Positions 8,179-16,258 of a stretch of DNA of 64,000 bases are shown in pieces (positions within the stretch are counted from its first letter, which is position 1; each line of letters opens with the position of its first letter). The translations under genes were made by a program, and so were the position numbers. Source of the DNA: JBMNEH01 sp050948665 (GTDB taxonomy: Bacteria; Bacillota; Clostridia; Christensenellales; UMGS416); the NCBI GenBank assembly GCA_050948665.1, contig JBMNEH010000001.1, forward strand, positions 744,001 to 808,000, in the 5' to 3' direction. Below the pieces are notes generated by a model. The model was not told where the DNA came from. It did no database searches and worked only from the letters and a program-made list of their open reading frames with translations.

Positions 8179-10694
8179 AGGTTTCCTCCCAAATGGATTT
8201 TTATATGATTCCGCCCTCCGGCGGTGAGGGTACATTGTATTTGCCGGACCTTTCCGTACAGTTCCAGTGTTTGCAGAGGCAGGGTGCCTGACAGGACCTC
8301 CAGTGTAAAGAATCCGTCCTTCAGCGCTGCCTTGCCCCAGGCATCGCCGGTGAACCAAAGCCCGCGATAATCTTCCCGCAAGGGGGAGAAAGACAGATGC
8401 CCCCGCGTCATGTCGGCGGTATAGCGTCCCCAACCGGGTATCAGCGCAAAAGCCGCCATAGAACGGGCATAATTGGAACCGCATTCAATTTCATTCCAAG
8501 GGTTGCGGCGGCTGCCGTCATACCTGTCCCGGACAGCGGTGATGACCTTTAAACCCTCCTCTTCCATACCCCGCAACAGCATATGAATCCCTGCCTGGTA
8601 CTCAAACCCATGCATTGTCTCCTGTGCGTAGGGGATGGGGATCACCGGCTTTTCCCGGCCGGGTGGATAGGCGCAGATCTGCGTACCGCTTTCGTCCCGC
8701 AGACCGTATATGCGGCAGGGATTAAAAACGGAACCCAGCTTCGGGATGTAATTATACCTGAAAATGCTTTCCAGTGCCTGTCGGGTCTGTACCGGATCGT
8801 ATATTTCACCGAGGCCGATCAGGTCAGCGTGCCATTGAGGCAAAACCTGGTCGATTGAACAGCCCTGACCGATTTGATACTTTATCTCCGACGCTTCGTC
8901 ATTCCAATAGGATTCAACTGCCTGCTCCCCGAAAAGTCCGGGAGTGCTGTCATATTTCTCCAGGATCTGTCTGTCCCGGAGATCCACAAGCTGGAAGTAA
9001 TGGCCATTATGAAACAGGCTGCTGTCGGTAAAGGCTTTTCCCCGGGCGAACAGATGCCGCCAATCAGCTGCTGTGTCGGGCTCGTTCAGCGCCTCCGCCA
9101 TCTCTGCTCCCGCCTTCAATGCTGCCAGATAAAACCCGTTCAGCCAGCTGTTTGGGCCGAAAAGCTCCATGTCCAGAGTGTGATGCTGCCTGCCTTCCAT
9201 CACACCGTCCCGGTCGGCGTCCCATCCATCCGGGTTGTCCGGGCTCCAGGCATATTCCAGAGATTTTTTCACTCTGGGCCACAGCGCCCGAAGCCATTCG
9301 GTATCCCCGGACAGCTTCCATTCCCGCCAAACCTTCAGTATCCCTCCCATCTGCCCGTCTACACAGGGGCGAAACCGGGAAGCAGGGCTGCCAAGGGGCA
9401 GTTGCAGGCGGAAGGGCATAGCTCCGGTAGGCTGCCAGTTATAGATATAATCCAAATCCCGCATACTCCGCTCCAACGCGGGGAACAAATAGGGCAGCGC
9501 ATAGGCGTAATTCCAAACATGGGTACAGGACCCCTCACAGCTGCCGGTATGGGCCGCGCAGCCTTCCCAACCGTAGAAGGAGCCGTCCTCCAGCCGCAAG
9601 CAGGTGGGGGATTTCAGCACTGATAGGCAGGAGATGGCGGCGTCCAATGCTGCATCCGGAAGATTACAGCTCAAAAGGGCATCACGGAAAACCAGGGTTT
9701 CCCGAAGGAGCCGATCAAAATGGGTCAGCCCGTAGTCCGCCGCTTCCCGGGCGCTGTCGAAAAGAGAAGCGTAATAATTCTTCCATTGGGTACCGGTAGC
9801 ATCGCCGTCTTTCCAGTAATTCCGGCAGTTCGGGTAGTACCAGGCCAATACCGCATCCCCCGTTACCCCTTCCCCGGGAGGACAGAACAGCTGCAGAGTC
9901 AGGCTGCCCACATCCTCGCCTAAACCGGAGGAAGGAGCATACTCCCTTTCCGGAAGAGGTCCGGGGGAGGTGAAATTCTGCCAGAAAATGTCCAGGTTAT
10001 CAAACCACCTGCCTCGGTACCACCAGGCCTGGCCGTTGGCATCCCCTCGGGCGGCGGCGCACAGGTTTCCGTATTCCGGGTGTTCCGGCGGGAGAGCCGT
10101 TTGATCCAGGTACAGGAAAGTTTTTCCCTCCTCCCGGATGAGGGTGTTTTTTCGTCCTTCCTTGTGCGGGTTTTGGAGAGACAGGCAAAGAGTATAGGTG
10201 ATTTCCCTCTCTGTGGGATTATGGATCTGTATACGGAAAAAAGCGGCAGGGATGGACGAATCACGGTCATTATGGGGAATAAATGGATTGAAAGCGGTAA
10301 CGGAAACCCGACCGGGAAATTCCGGATCATGGAAATCCAGCCGGGCAGTGGGGAAAATGCCGGTAAAGGTTATATCCGCGAAGCAGGGAACCCCCGCCAG
10401 CGTGTAACGTGAGGGCCCATAGCCGAAGTTGCTGAAGCCGTCCGCCTGCCGTCCGCCGGAAAAAGGGGGCAGTTGAGGGCCCTGTAGCACCCGGGCGTCC
10501 AGCAGGTCTTTCCCGTTTTCCGCCTTCAGGGCAAAAAAGGAAAAGCCGTTCAGACCCCCTTTGTTGGGCCGGTTGAAAATCTCCCAGTCGATCAGGTGGC
10601 CGCTGCCGTCCAGCCCGATACAGCCGCTGCCGATGCCTCCCAAAGGGAAGGAGATCTGGCTTTTACGGCTTCCTGTGTAGACAAAACGGTCCAT
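8175..10694 (-). CDS. GH116 family glycosidase (GBA2-like)
   Basis: At 839 residues it matches GH116, the family of non-lysosomal glucosylceramidase GBA2 and bacterial beta-glucosidases and beta-xylosidases. The N-terminal beta-sandwich starts with FPLGGIGSGCIGLDG, typical of the family. The (alpha/alpha)6 barrel contains CEGSCTHVWNYAYALP, whose glutamate (about residue 387) is the expected nucleophile. I do not assign the acid/base aspartate. No signal peptide is present, so the enzyme is probably cytoplasmic and acts on imported glucosides or xylosides. The start at 10694 is preceded by AAGGAGGAA. It lies between the fumarase subunit and rhaD in the minus-strand run. Confidence 0.9.
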   Translation of the reverse strand: MDRFVYTGSRKSQISFPLGGIGSGCIGLDGSGHLIDWEIFNRPNKGGLNGFSFFALKAENGKDLLDARVLQGPQLPPFSGGRQADGFSNFGYGPSRYTLAGVPCFADITFTGIFPTARLDFHDPEFPGRVSVTAFNPFIPHNDRDSSIPAAFFRIQIHNPTEREITYTLCLSLQNPHKEGRKNTLIREEGKTFLYLDQTALPPEHPEYGNLCAAARGDANGQAWWYRGRWFDNLDIFWQNFTSPGPLPEREYAPSSGLGEDVGSLTLQLFCPPGEGVTGDAVLAWYYPNCRNYWKDGDATGTQWKNYYASLFDSAREAADYGLTHFDRLLRETLVFRDALLSCNLPDAALDAAISCLSVLKSPTCLRLEDGSFYGWEGCAAHTGSCEGSCTHVWNYAYALPYLFPALERSMRDLDYIYNWQPTGAMPFRLQLPLGSPASRFRPCVDGQMGGILKVWREWKLSGDTEWLRALWPRVKKSLEYAWSPDNPDGWDADRDGVMEGRQHHTLDMELFGPNSWLNGFYLAALKAGAEMAEALNEPDTAADWRHLFARGKAFTDSSLFHNGHYFQLVDLRDRQILEKYDSTPGLFGEQAVESYWNDEASEIKYQIGQGCSIDQVLPQWHADLIGLGEIYDPVQTRQALESIFRYNYIPKLGSVFNPCRIYGLRDESGTQICAYPPGREKPVIPIPYAQETMHGFEYQAGIHMLLRGMEEEGLKVITAVRDRYDGSRRNPWNEIECGSNYARSMAAFALIPGWGRYTADMTRGHLSFSPLREDYRGLWFTGDAWGKAALKDGFFTLEVLSGTLPLQTLELYGKVRQIQCTLTAGGRNHIKIHLGGNL

Positions 10695-10705
10695 GGGATT
10701 CCTCC

Positions 10706-11545
10706 TTACAGTACCCGACTTTGATGCCGGACACAATGACATTGTATGTTGACTGCCAAGGGCAGCCCGGCAATGTGGGTGGGAGCGGCCAGAATATGAC
10801 AGGCTAGGGCGGTCGTGTTCCCGCCCAGGCCCATGGGGCCGATTCCAAGGCGGTTGACAGCCGCCAGCGTTCTGTTTTCCAACGCCGCCAGCACGGGATC
10901 GGGAGAGGGCTGACCCAGGGGACGAAGCAGCGCCTGCTTTGCCAGCAGGGCACAGCCTTCAAAGTCGGAGCCGATGCCCACGCCCAATACTACGGGAGGG
11001 CAAGAGCTGCCGCCGGCTTGTTTTACCGTCTCGACGATATGTGTCACCACACCCTCCTCTCCCTGAGAAGGGGTAAGCATATAGACTTTGGACATGTTCT
11101 CGCTGCCGAAACCCTTTGGCGCCAGCCGGAGGGTCAGCTTGTCTCCCGGAACGATGCGAGTATGAATGATGGCCGGGGTGTTATCCCCGGTATTGATGCG
11201 GGTCAGGGGTGTGAGGACGGATGCACGGAAGCAACCCTCGATGTACCCCTGCCGGACACCCTCTTGCAGGGCATCCTCAAAATCCCCGCCGGTGATATGC
11301 AGATCCTGGCCTACTTCCGCGAAGAAGACGGCCATTCCCGTATCCTGACACAGCGGCAGCCCGGTACCACCGGCAACCTGAATATTGTCCAGCAGCTGCC
11401 CGAGAATTTCCCCGGCGATAGGGGAGGACTCTTTTTCTATGGCGGCTTCCAACAGCCCTGGCAGGTTTGGGTCGGGAGTCCTGCAGGCAGCCAGACACAT
11501 TTCTCTGACACAGCGAGTGATTTCCCCACAGTCCAGCTCCCGCAT
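10706..11545 (-). CDS. Fumarate hydratase (class I) alpha subunit
   Basis: The 279-residue protein matches the alpha subunit of two-subunit class I fumarases and L-tartrate dehydratases, [4Fe-4S] enzymes that interconvert fumarate and malate. Cysteines expected to bind the cluster occur in PLCQDTGM, SSCPPVVLG and NIQCHCVRH. The ATG at 11545 has a GGAGGAG site lying within the 3' end of argS. The matching beta subunit, normally the next gene, is absent: a GH116 gene follows instead, and no beta subunit occurs elsewhere in the window. The partner must be encoded elsewhere, or the enzyme uses another substrate; the sequence does not separate fumarase from tartrate dehydratase. Confidence 0.88.
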   Translation of the reverse strand: MRELDCGEITRCVREMCLAACRTPDPNLPGLLEAAIEKESSPIAGEILGQLLDNIQVAGGTGLPLCQDTGMAVFFAEVGQDLHITGGDFEDALQEGVRQGYIEGCFRASVLTPLTRINTGDNTPAIIHTRIVPGDKLTLRLAPKGFGSENMSKVYMLTPSQGEEGVVTHIVETVKQAGGSSCPPVVLGVGIGSDFEGCALLAKQALLRPLGQPSPDPVLAALENRTLAAVNRLGIGPMGLGGNTTALACHILAAPTHIAGLPLAVNIQCHCVRHQSRVL

Positions 11546-11546
11546 G

Positions 11547-13241
11547 CTACATCTCCTCCGGGGATTCGATACCCACAAGGTACAGAGCGTTTGCGATGGC
11601 CTGTTTGGCAGCGGCAGTCAATGCCAACCGCGCGGTCGTAGCAGCGGGATTTTCCGGATCGATCACCCGACAGGCAAAGTAGAACTTATTGAAAGTCTTG
11701 GCAATGGCAAGTGCGGCGCGAGTGACCAGATAAGGCTCGTTACGCCTGCAGGCCAGGGCTACGGTCTCGGGCAGGACGGCGATAGCTTTGACCAATGCCA
11801 GCGCCTCCTCATCCTGGAGTTGGCTGTAATCGACCGACACGGCAGCAACGTAGCCGCCTTTTCGAAGCAGGGAGGCGCAGCGGGCATGGGCGTATTGGAC
11901 ATAGGGAGCGGCCTCCCCCTCGAAACTTAAGGCCCTGTCCCACCAGAAGTCGATATCCTTGATGCGGGAGTTGAACAGTGTAGCAAAAAGCACGCTGCCT
12001 ATGCCCACTTGGCGGGCAACTTCGTCCTTTTCCGCCAGACCCGGATTTTTTTCCTCGATGATGGCTCCGGCCTTTTCCACAGCCCGCTCCAGAAGTTCGT
12101 CCAGATAGACCACGACACCCTTCCGGGTGGATAGGGTCTGTCCCTCGTAGGATACCATACCGAAGGATACATGCTCCAAATCCTTGTGCCATGGATAACC
12201 CATCAGTTCTATGACCTTGAAGAACTGGCGGAAATGGAGGTCCTGCTGGTAGGCTACGATATATAGGCACTTGGCGAAATCGTAGGTCCGCTTCCGATAC
12301 AGCGCGGCAGCAATATCCCGGGTGGTGTATAAAGTGGCACCGTCTTTTTTCAGGATCATACAGGGCGGCATATCTTCTCCGAGGGGGACGACCTCCGCTC
12401 CTTCGGATTCCACCAGAAGTTTCTTTTCCCGGAGCTCTTCCACCACCGCGTCGGTCTTATCCGCATAGAAGGATTCACCGGCATAGGAGTCAAACTCGAT
12501 GCCCAGCATATTGTATACGCGGAGGGCGTCCTTCAGGGTGACCTCCTTGAACCAGTTGAAGATCTCCAGCGCTTCCGGATCTCCGTTTTCGATCCGCTTA
12601 AACCAGGCGCGTCCCAGCTCCTCCAGCTCCGGATTCTTGTTTGCTTCCCGGTCAAAGCGGACATAAAGGTCAGTCATGGCTTCTACGCCGCCCTTTTCCA
12701 CAGTCTGCCGGTCTCCCCAAAGCTTGTAGGCGCAGAGCATTTTTCCAAACTGGGTGCCCCAGTCCCCCAGATGATTGATCCGCACTGCCTGATACCCCAT
12801 CGCAGTATAGATGCGGGAAAGAGCATGACCGATCACAGTGGTGGAAAGGTGCCCGATGTGAAATCGCTTGGCGATATTGATGGAGGAAAAGTCGATACAC
12901 ACCTTTTTCCCCCGCCCTTCGTTCTGCCAGCCGAAACGGTCGCCCCGGGCAAACACCTCTTCCAGACATCGGCGCACGGCATCCTCCTTGACAAGGTAGA
13001 AATTCAGGTAGCCCATGACCGATTCGACCCGCTGTACGCAGTCCGGCTTTATCAGTGTGGCTGCCAATCCGTCGGATATGGCGGGCGGCGCTTTCCGGAG
13101 CGTCTTTGCCAGTTTAAAGCAGGGCAGGGCATAATCTCCCATGGCAGGGTCTGGCGGGGTCTCAAGCATCGGAAGGATGGCTTCAGCCTCCATTCCGACA
13201 GCCATGGCAACGGCTTGTGCAATCTGTTCCTGTGCGTTCAT
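11547..13241 (-). CDS. argS: Arginyl-tRNA synthetase
   Basis: At 564 residues it has normal length for ArgRS, which charges tRNA-Arg. An N-terminal additional domain is followed by the class I signature in AKRFHIGHLSTTVIG (the HIGH element). The second signature is the degenerate STRKG usual in ArgRS, and the C-terminal helical anticodon domain ends in SPEEM. The ATG at 13241 has GGAGGAA upstream. It follows recF after 16 bases and its stop nearly touches the fumarase start. No T-box leader is seen, because the gene is internal to an operon. Confidence 0.97.
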   Translation of the reverse strand: MNAQEQIAQAVAMAVGMEAEAILPMLETPPDPAMGDYALPCFKLAKTLRKAPPAISDGLAATLIKPDCVQRVESVMGYLNFYLVKEDAVRRCLEEVFARGDRFGWQNEGRGKKVCIDFSSINIAKRFHIGHLSTTVIGHALSRIYTAMGYQAVRINHLGDWGTQFGKMLCAYKLWGDRQTVEKGGVEAMTDLYVRFDREANKNPELEELGRAWFKRIENGDPEALEIFNWFKEVTLKDALRVYNMLGIEFDSYAGESFYADKTDAVVEELREKKLLVESEGAEVVPLGEDMPPCMILKKDGATLYTTRDIAAALYRKRTYDFAKCLYIVAYQQDLHFRQFFKVIELMGYPWHKDLEHVSFGMVSYEGQTLSTRKGVVVYLDELLERAVEKAGAIIEEKNPGLAEKDEVARQVGIGSVLFATLFNSRIKDIDFWWDRALSFEGEAAPYVQYAHARCASLLRKGGYVAAVSVDYSQLQDEEALALVKAIAVLPETVALACRRNEPYLVTRAALAIAKTFNKFYFACRVIDPENPAATTARLALTAAAKQAIANALYLVGIESPEEM

Positions 13242-13257
13242 AACTTCCTCCGAATCG

Positions 13258-14361
13258 TCAATCTCCCGTGCGGGAGACGGTTCCGTTTTCTACGGTAAAA
13301 ATCCTTGCCTCGAAAAAGGGGAGCCGGGAGGCATCTGTGCAGGTAATAATCGTTTGAGAGTTTGTCAGATACTCGCCGAGAGCCTTGCTGCGGAAAGCGT
13401 CCAGTTCGCTTGTCACATCATCCAGCAGGAGTATGGGACGCTCCCCGGTTGCGGTTTCCATCATGCCCAGAAGGGCAAACTTCATTGCCAGCACGGCGGT
13501 GCGTTGCTGCCCCTGAGAGCCATAAGCCCGGATATCCAGCGAGTCAAGGGTGATTTTGATATCGTCCCGATGGGGTCCGGTCAGCGTGGTGCCTTCCCGG
13601 CGCTCCCGCTCCCTGTGGGTGGTATAAAGCTCCCGGATGGAGGCGGCGATCTCCCCGGCGGCTGTCCCTTTGCAGGCGGTAGTATATTCCAGGGACAGAA
13701 CCTCTTTGCCTCCGGATAGCCGGGCGTGGACCTCTGCCACCCGGGGAGACAGCCCGTCCATCATATGTCGGCGGGCAGCCACGATTTCGGCGCCGGCATC
13801 CGCAAGCGTATCCTCCCAAAGAGAGAGCTGGACTTCGTCCCATCGGCCGGCTCTCAGGCACCTTTTCAACAACGCGTTTCGCTGGTACAGTATGGCCTGG
13901 TATTGCTGAAGACGCCGGAAATAGGAGCTGCTGATCTGGGAAAGAGAGATGTCTAGGAACCTGCGCCGGAACTGGGGACCGTCCTTGATCAGCTCCATAT
14001 CTTCGGGGGAAAATATCACCGTATTGCAGTGAGTCATTAACTGATGGAGACGGGCCGCGGGATGGTTATTGATAATCACTTTCTTCTTGCTTCCTTTAGC
14101 CAGTTCCAACCGCAGGAGATGGGTGCCGTCCCGATGCAGCGTCGTAAGGTCGACTCTGGCTGAGGATTCGCCCCTGCGGATCATTTCCTGATCCCGTACC
14201 GGCCGGTGGCTTCTGCCGGTGGAACAAAGGTATACAGCCTCCAGAAGATTGGTTTTCCCCTGAGCATTCCGCCCGGTGAACAGATTCATACCGGAAGAGA
14301 GCTGGATTTCCACCGGTTCCAGATTCCGAAAATTCCAGAGACTGTAGCGGGTACAAATCAT
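13258..14361 (-). CDS. recF: DNA recombination/repair protein RecF
   Basis: RecF (367 residues) is an SMC-like ATPase that helps load RecA at gaps in single-stranded DNA. The Walker A motif GRNAQGKTN lies near residue 30, the ABC-like signature is YGSQGQQRT, and Walker B with the D-loop is LLLDDVTSELD. The start codon overlaps the stop of the upstream oxidoreductase gene (ATGA). RecF usually lies beside dnaA, dnaN and gyrB at the origin; here none of them is near, and the gene is coupled to an FAD oxidoreductase and argS instead. Confidence 0.96.
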   Translation of the reverse strand: MICTRYSLWNFRNLEPVEIQLSSGMNLFTGRNAQGKTNLLEAVYLCSTGRSHRPVRDQEMIRRGESSARVDLTTLHRDGTHLLRLELAKGSKKKVIINNHPAARLHQLMTHCNTVIFSPEDMELIKDGPQFRRRFLDISLSQISSSYFRRLQQYQAILYQRNALLKRCLRAGRWDEVQLSLWEDTLADAGAEIVAARRHMMDGLSPRVAEVHARLSGGKEVLSLEYTTACKGTAAGEIAASIRELYTTHRERERREGTTLTGPHRDDIKITLDSLDIRAYGSQGQQRTAVLAMKFALLGMMETATGERPILLLDDVTSELDAFRSKALGEYLTNSQTIITCTDASRLPFFEARIFTVENGTVSRTGD

Positions 14362-15377
14362 AGCAGACCCTCCATCGCCGCAGTGAGCTCCGGCCGTTCC
14401 GAAGATATGGGGGTAACGGCAGCTTCTTTCCGAGGGAGGAGTTTACCCGGCAGGTCCTCCATCCGGGCAAGCAGCTCGGGCATCCTGTCCATCGCGGCGG
14501 CGTGGAGGACTCCGCCGGTACTCAGAGATAACACGGCGGCACAGCCTGTTTTCAGGCCGGCATGAATACGGGCTTCCGGTTCCATACCCGGTTGGCAGAC
14601 AGAGCCGCATAGGAACACATTTGTATATGCCGGCATGGTGATTGTTTCCGGATTTTCCGGCCGGGATTGCCTTACGTCCAACGGGCTTCCCGTTTGCCAC
14701 AGCACTGCGCCGGCGGCTTCCGGCAGCGCTTCCCTCAACAGTTGGAGACACCGGGGCATGGCCAGCAGCCCGGTTGTTTCCGCTGCTGTGTCCGCCAGTG
14801 GGGAGAAGCTATCCCCGCCTGGAACCGCTAGCCGGAGACGCAGGCCGCCATCCTCGGGAAATAAGGCTGCGCGGAGGATATCGTATTCCTTTCGAAGTGC
14901 ACTCTCCAGTTTTTTACGCGCTATTTCCAGCGCTTCGTCGCCGGGCGGAAGCACACCCTTGACACGGAAACTCCATTCCCATGTCAAAGGCGGTTCGGCA
15001 GCTGCGCCGCCGCAGCTATTTAAAAAATCGGGGTTGCCTGTCGCGTCCGCAAATACCTGTCCCCGCAGCATAAGACTGCGGCCGCCCCGCGCGCTCGCCC
15101 AATATTCCGCCAGACGGCCATGCCCGGAGGCGCGGTAAACCCGCGCCCGGTTCAGAAAAGAGACACCGTTCTTCGCCAGGAGCTCCAGCAGACCCGCCTG
15201 CCACAAACCGACAGGGGGCATCCCTTCTCCCGGCAACAACGCGGCGGCTTCTCTTCCGCCCGGAAAGGCTTCCGCTTCCACCAAAAGGGTACGACATCCG
15301 AGGCGCGCCGCCGCCAGCGCCGCCGCCATGCCGGAGAGTCCTGCCCCGGCAACAACTACCTGAAATTTCTCGTACAT
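14358..15377 (-). CDS. FAD-dependent oxidoreductase, function unknown
   Basis: This 339-residue protein starts with a dinucleotide-binding fold: VVVAGAGLSGMAAALAAARLG (residues about 7-27), then an acidic residue in LLVEAEAFPGG. A later ADATGN segment fits the FAD-dependent oxidoreductase group that includes fumarate reductase-like and GidA-like proteins. The middle and C-terminal parts are alanine- and arginine-rich and not diagnostic. A TTG two codons earlier is possible, but the ATG at 15377 sits 5-6 bases after GGGGG and is preferred. It is the first gene of the recF-argS operon, with a promoter and palindrome just upstream. Substrate unknown. Confidence 0.78.
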   Translation of the reverse strand: MYEKFQVVVAGAGLSGMAAALAAARLGCRTLLVEAEAFPGGREAAALLPGEGMPPVGLWQAGLLELLAKNGVSFLNRARVYRASGHGRLAEYWASARGGRSLMLRGQVFADATGNPDFLNSCGGAAAEPPLTWEWSFRVKGVLPPGDEALEIARKKLESALRKEYDILRAALFPEDGGLRLRLAVPGGDSFSPLADTAAETTGLLAMPRCLQLLREALPEAAGAVLWQTGSPLDVRQSRPENPETITMPAYTNVFLCGSVCQPGMEPEARIHAGLKTGCAAVLSLSTGGVLHAAAMDRMPELLARMEDLPGKLLPRKEAAVTPISSERPELTAAMEGLL

Positions 15378-15401
15378 CCTCAACCCCCGTCAACTCTGTT
15401 C

Positions 15402-15430
15402 ATTATAGCAGATAGATCGGTGATTGTCAG
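15402..15430 (-). promoter_or_regulatory. Sigma-A promoter of the oxidoreductase-recF-argS operon
   Basis: On the minus strand CTGACA, a 17-base spacer and a perfect TATAAT precede the first gene by about 25 bases. The -35 box overlaps a perfect palindrome. Confidence 0.7.
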
Positions 15431-15455
15431 TAGCTTTCTGCCCTGAAAGCTACTG
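15428..15455. promoter_or_regulatory. Perfect inverted repeat at the -35 box, candidate operator
   Basis: An 11-bp perfect inverted repeat (CAGTAGCTTTC / GAAAGCTACTG, 6-base loop) overlaps the first bases of the leftward -35 box. No T-run follows, so an operator is more likely than a terminator. The divergently encoded ribbon-helix-helix protein is a plausible, unproven ligand. Confidence 0.5.
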
Positions 15456-15571
15456 CCTAAAGTGTCCCAAACGCCGGAGGTATTTTCCTGTCGTCGCTTC
15501 TCTGCGCTTACTATACTCGAGACTTTGCTTTGCACTATAACATAAAATGAAAAAGAAATTATATAAAATGC

Positions 15572-15599
15572 TTGACAAATTATGGATAAATGGTATACT
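15572..15599 (+). promoter_or_regulatory. Sigma-A promoter of the RHH-clpB unit
   Basis: A perfect TTGACA, a 16-base spacer and TATACT lie about 20 bases before the start codon. I see no CIRCE or CtsR box nearby. Confidence 0.75.
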
Positions 15600-15619
15600 G
15601 AAACAGGAAGGAGGAAAGG

Positions 15620-16246
15620 ATGGAAAAGAGTGTATATTCACTGGTGCTGATGGACGATGTGGTGGCGGCGGTGGACGTCTTAGCCTACCGTAGCGGCACC
15701 AGCCGGTCCAATATGATTAACCGGATTTTGGCTGAATATCTGGATTTTCAGACGCCGGAGCAGAGAATTGAGGCGATTTTCCAGCATATCACGCAGCAGA
15801 TCCCCCGGGAAGGGCTGCTGCGGATCCGGGAGCAAGACAGCGACACCATGCTATCGGTACATAGCGCCCTTCAGACTCGCTACAACCCCACATTGCGGTA
15901 CAACCTTGAGCTTTATCCCACGGGAGAAGAATTGGGCCAGCTCCGGGTAACATTGCGAAGCCAAAATCGGGGGCTACTGGATTTCCTCACACTTTTTTTT
16001 ACTGCCTGGCATCGCATGGAGTGCCGCCGTCAGCCGAATACTCGCGGTGAAGTAGGGGACGGCAGGTATACCAGACAGCTCCGCCGGGTTCAGGAGAGCA
16101 ATGAGTCTCCCGGAGAGGCTATTACCCGATATATAGCGGGGATGGATACCGTGCTGAAGGCGGTGCTGCGGGCTTATCAACGGGATGAAGATCCTGCCAC
16201 GGCCTTTTCTCAAAAGCTTTCACATATAGAATTACCTTTACTGTAA
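15620..16246 (+). CDS. Ribbon-helix-helix domain protein
   Basis: The first 45 of 208 residues look like a ribbon-helix-helix DNA-binding domain: a short strand (YSLVLMDDV), then helices with SGTSRSNMINRILAEYLD. Such proteins bind DNA as dimers through the beta ribbon. The remaining 160 residues resemble nothing I know; they contain charged segments and a glutamine-rich stretch, and may bind an effector or partner. The start has AGGAAGGAGG upstream. clpB begins 12 bases after the stop, so both are probably cotranscribed, and the protein might control clpB or the divergent recF operon. That role is inference. Confidence 0.72.
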   Translation: MEKSVYSLVLMDDVVAAVDVLAYRSGTSRSNMINRILAEYLDFQTPEQRIEAIFQHITQQIPREGLLRIREQDSDTMLSVHSALQTRYNPTLRYNLELYPTGEELGQLRVTLRSQNRGLLDFLTLFFTAWHRMECRRQPNTRGEVGDGRYTRQLRRVQESNESPGEAITRYIAGMDTVLKAVLRAYQRDEDPATAFSQKLSHIELPLL

Positions 16247-16258
16247 GGAGATGAGCAT

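Noticed and set aside
8179..8484. N-terminal extension of the aldolase
   Set aside because: It lies inside the GH116 gene in another frame and has no family similarity.
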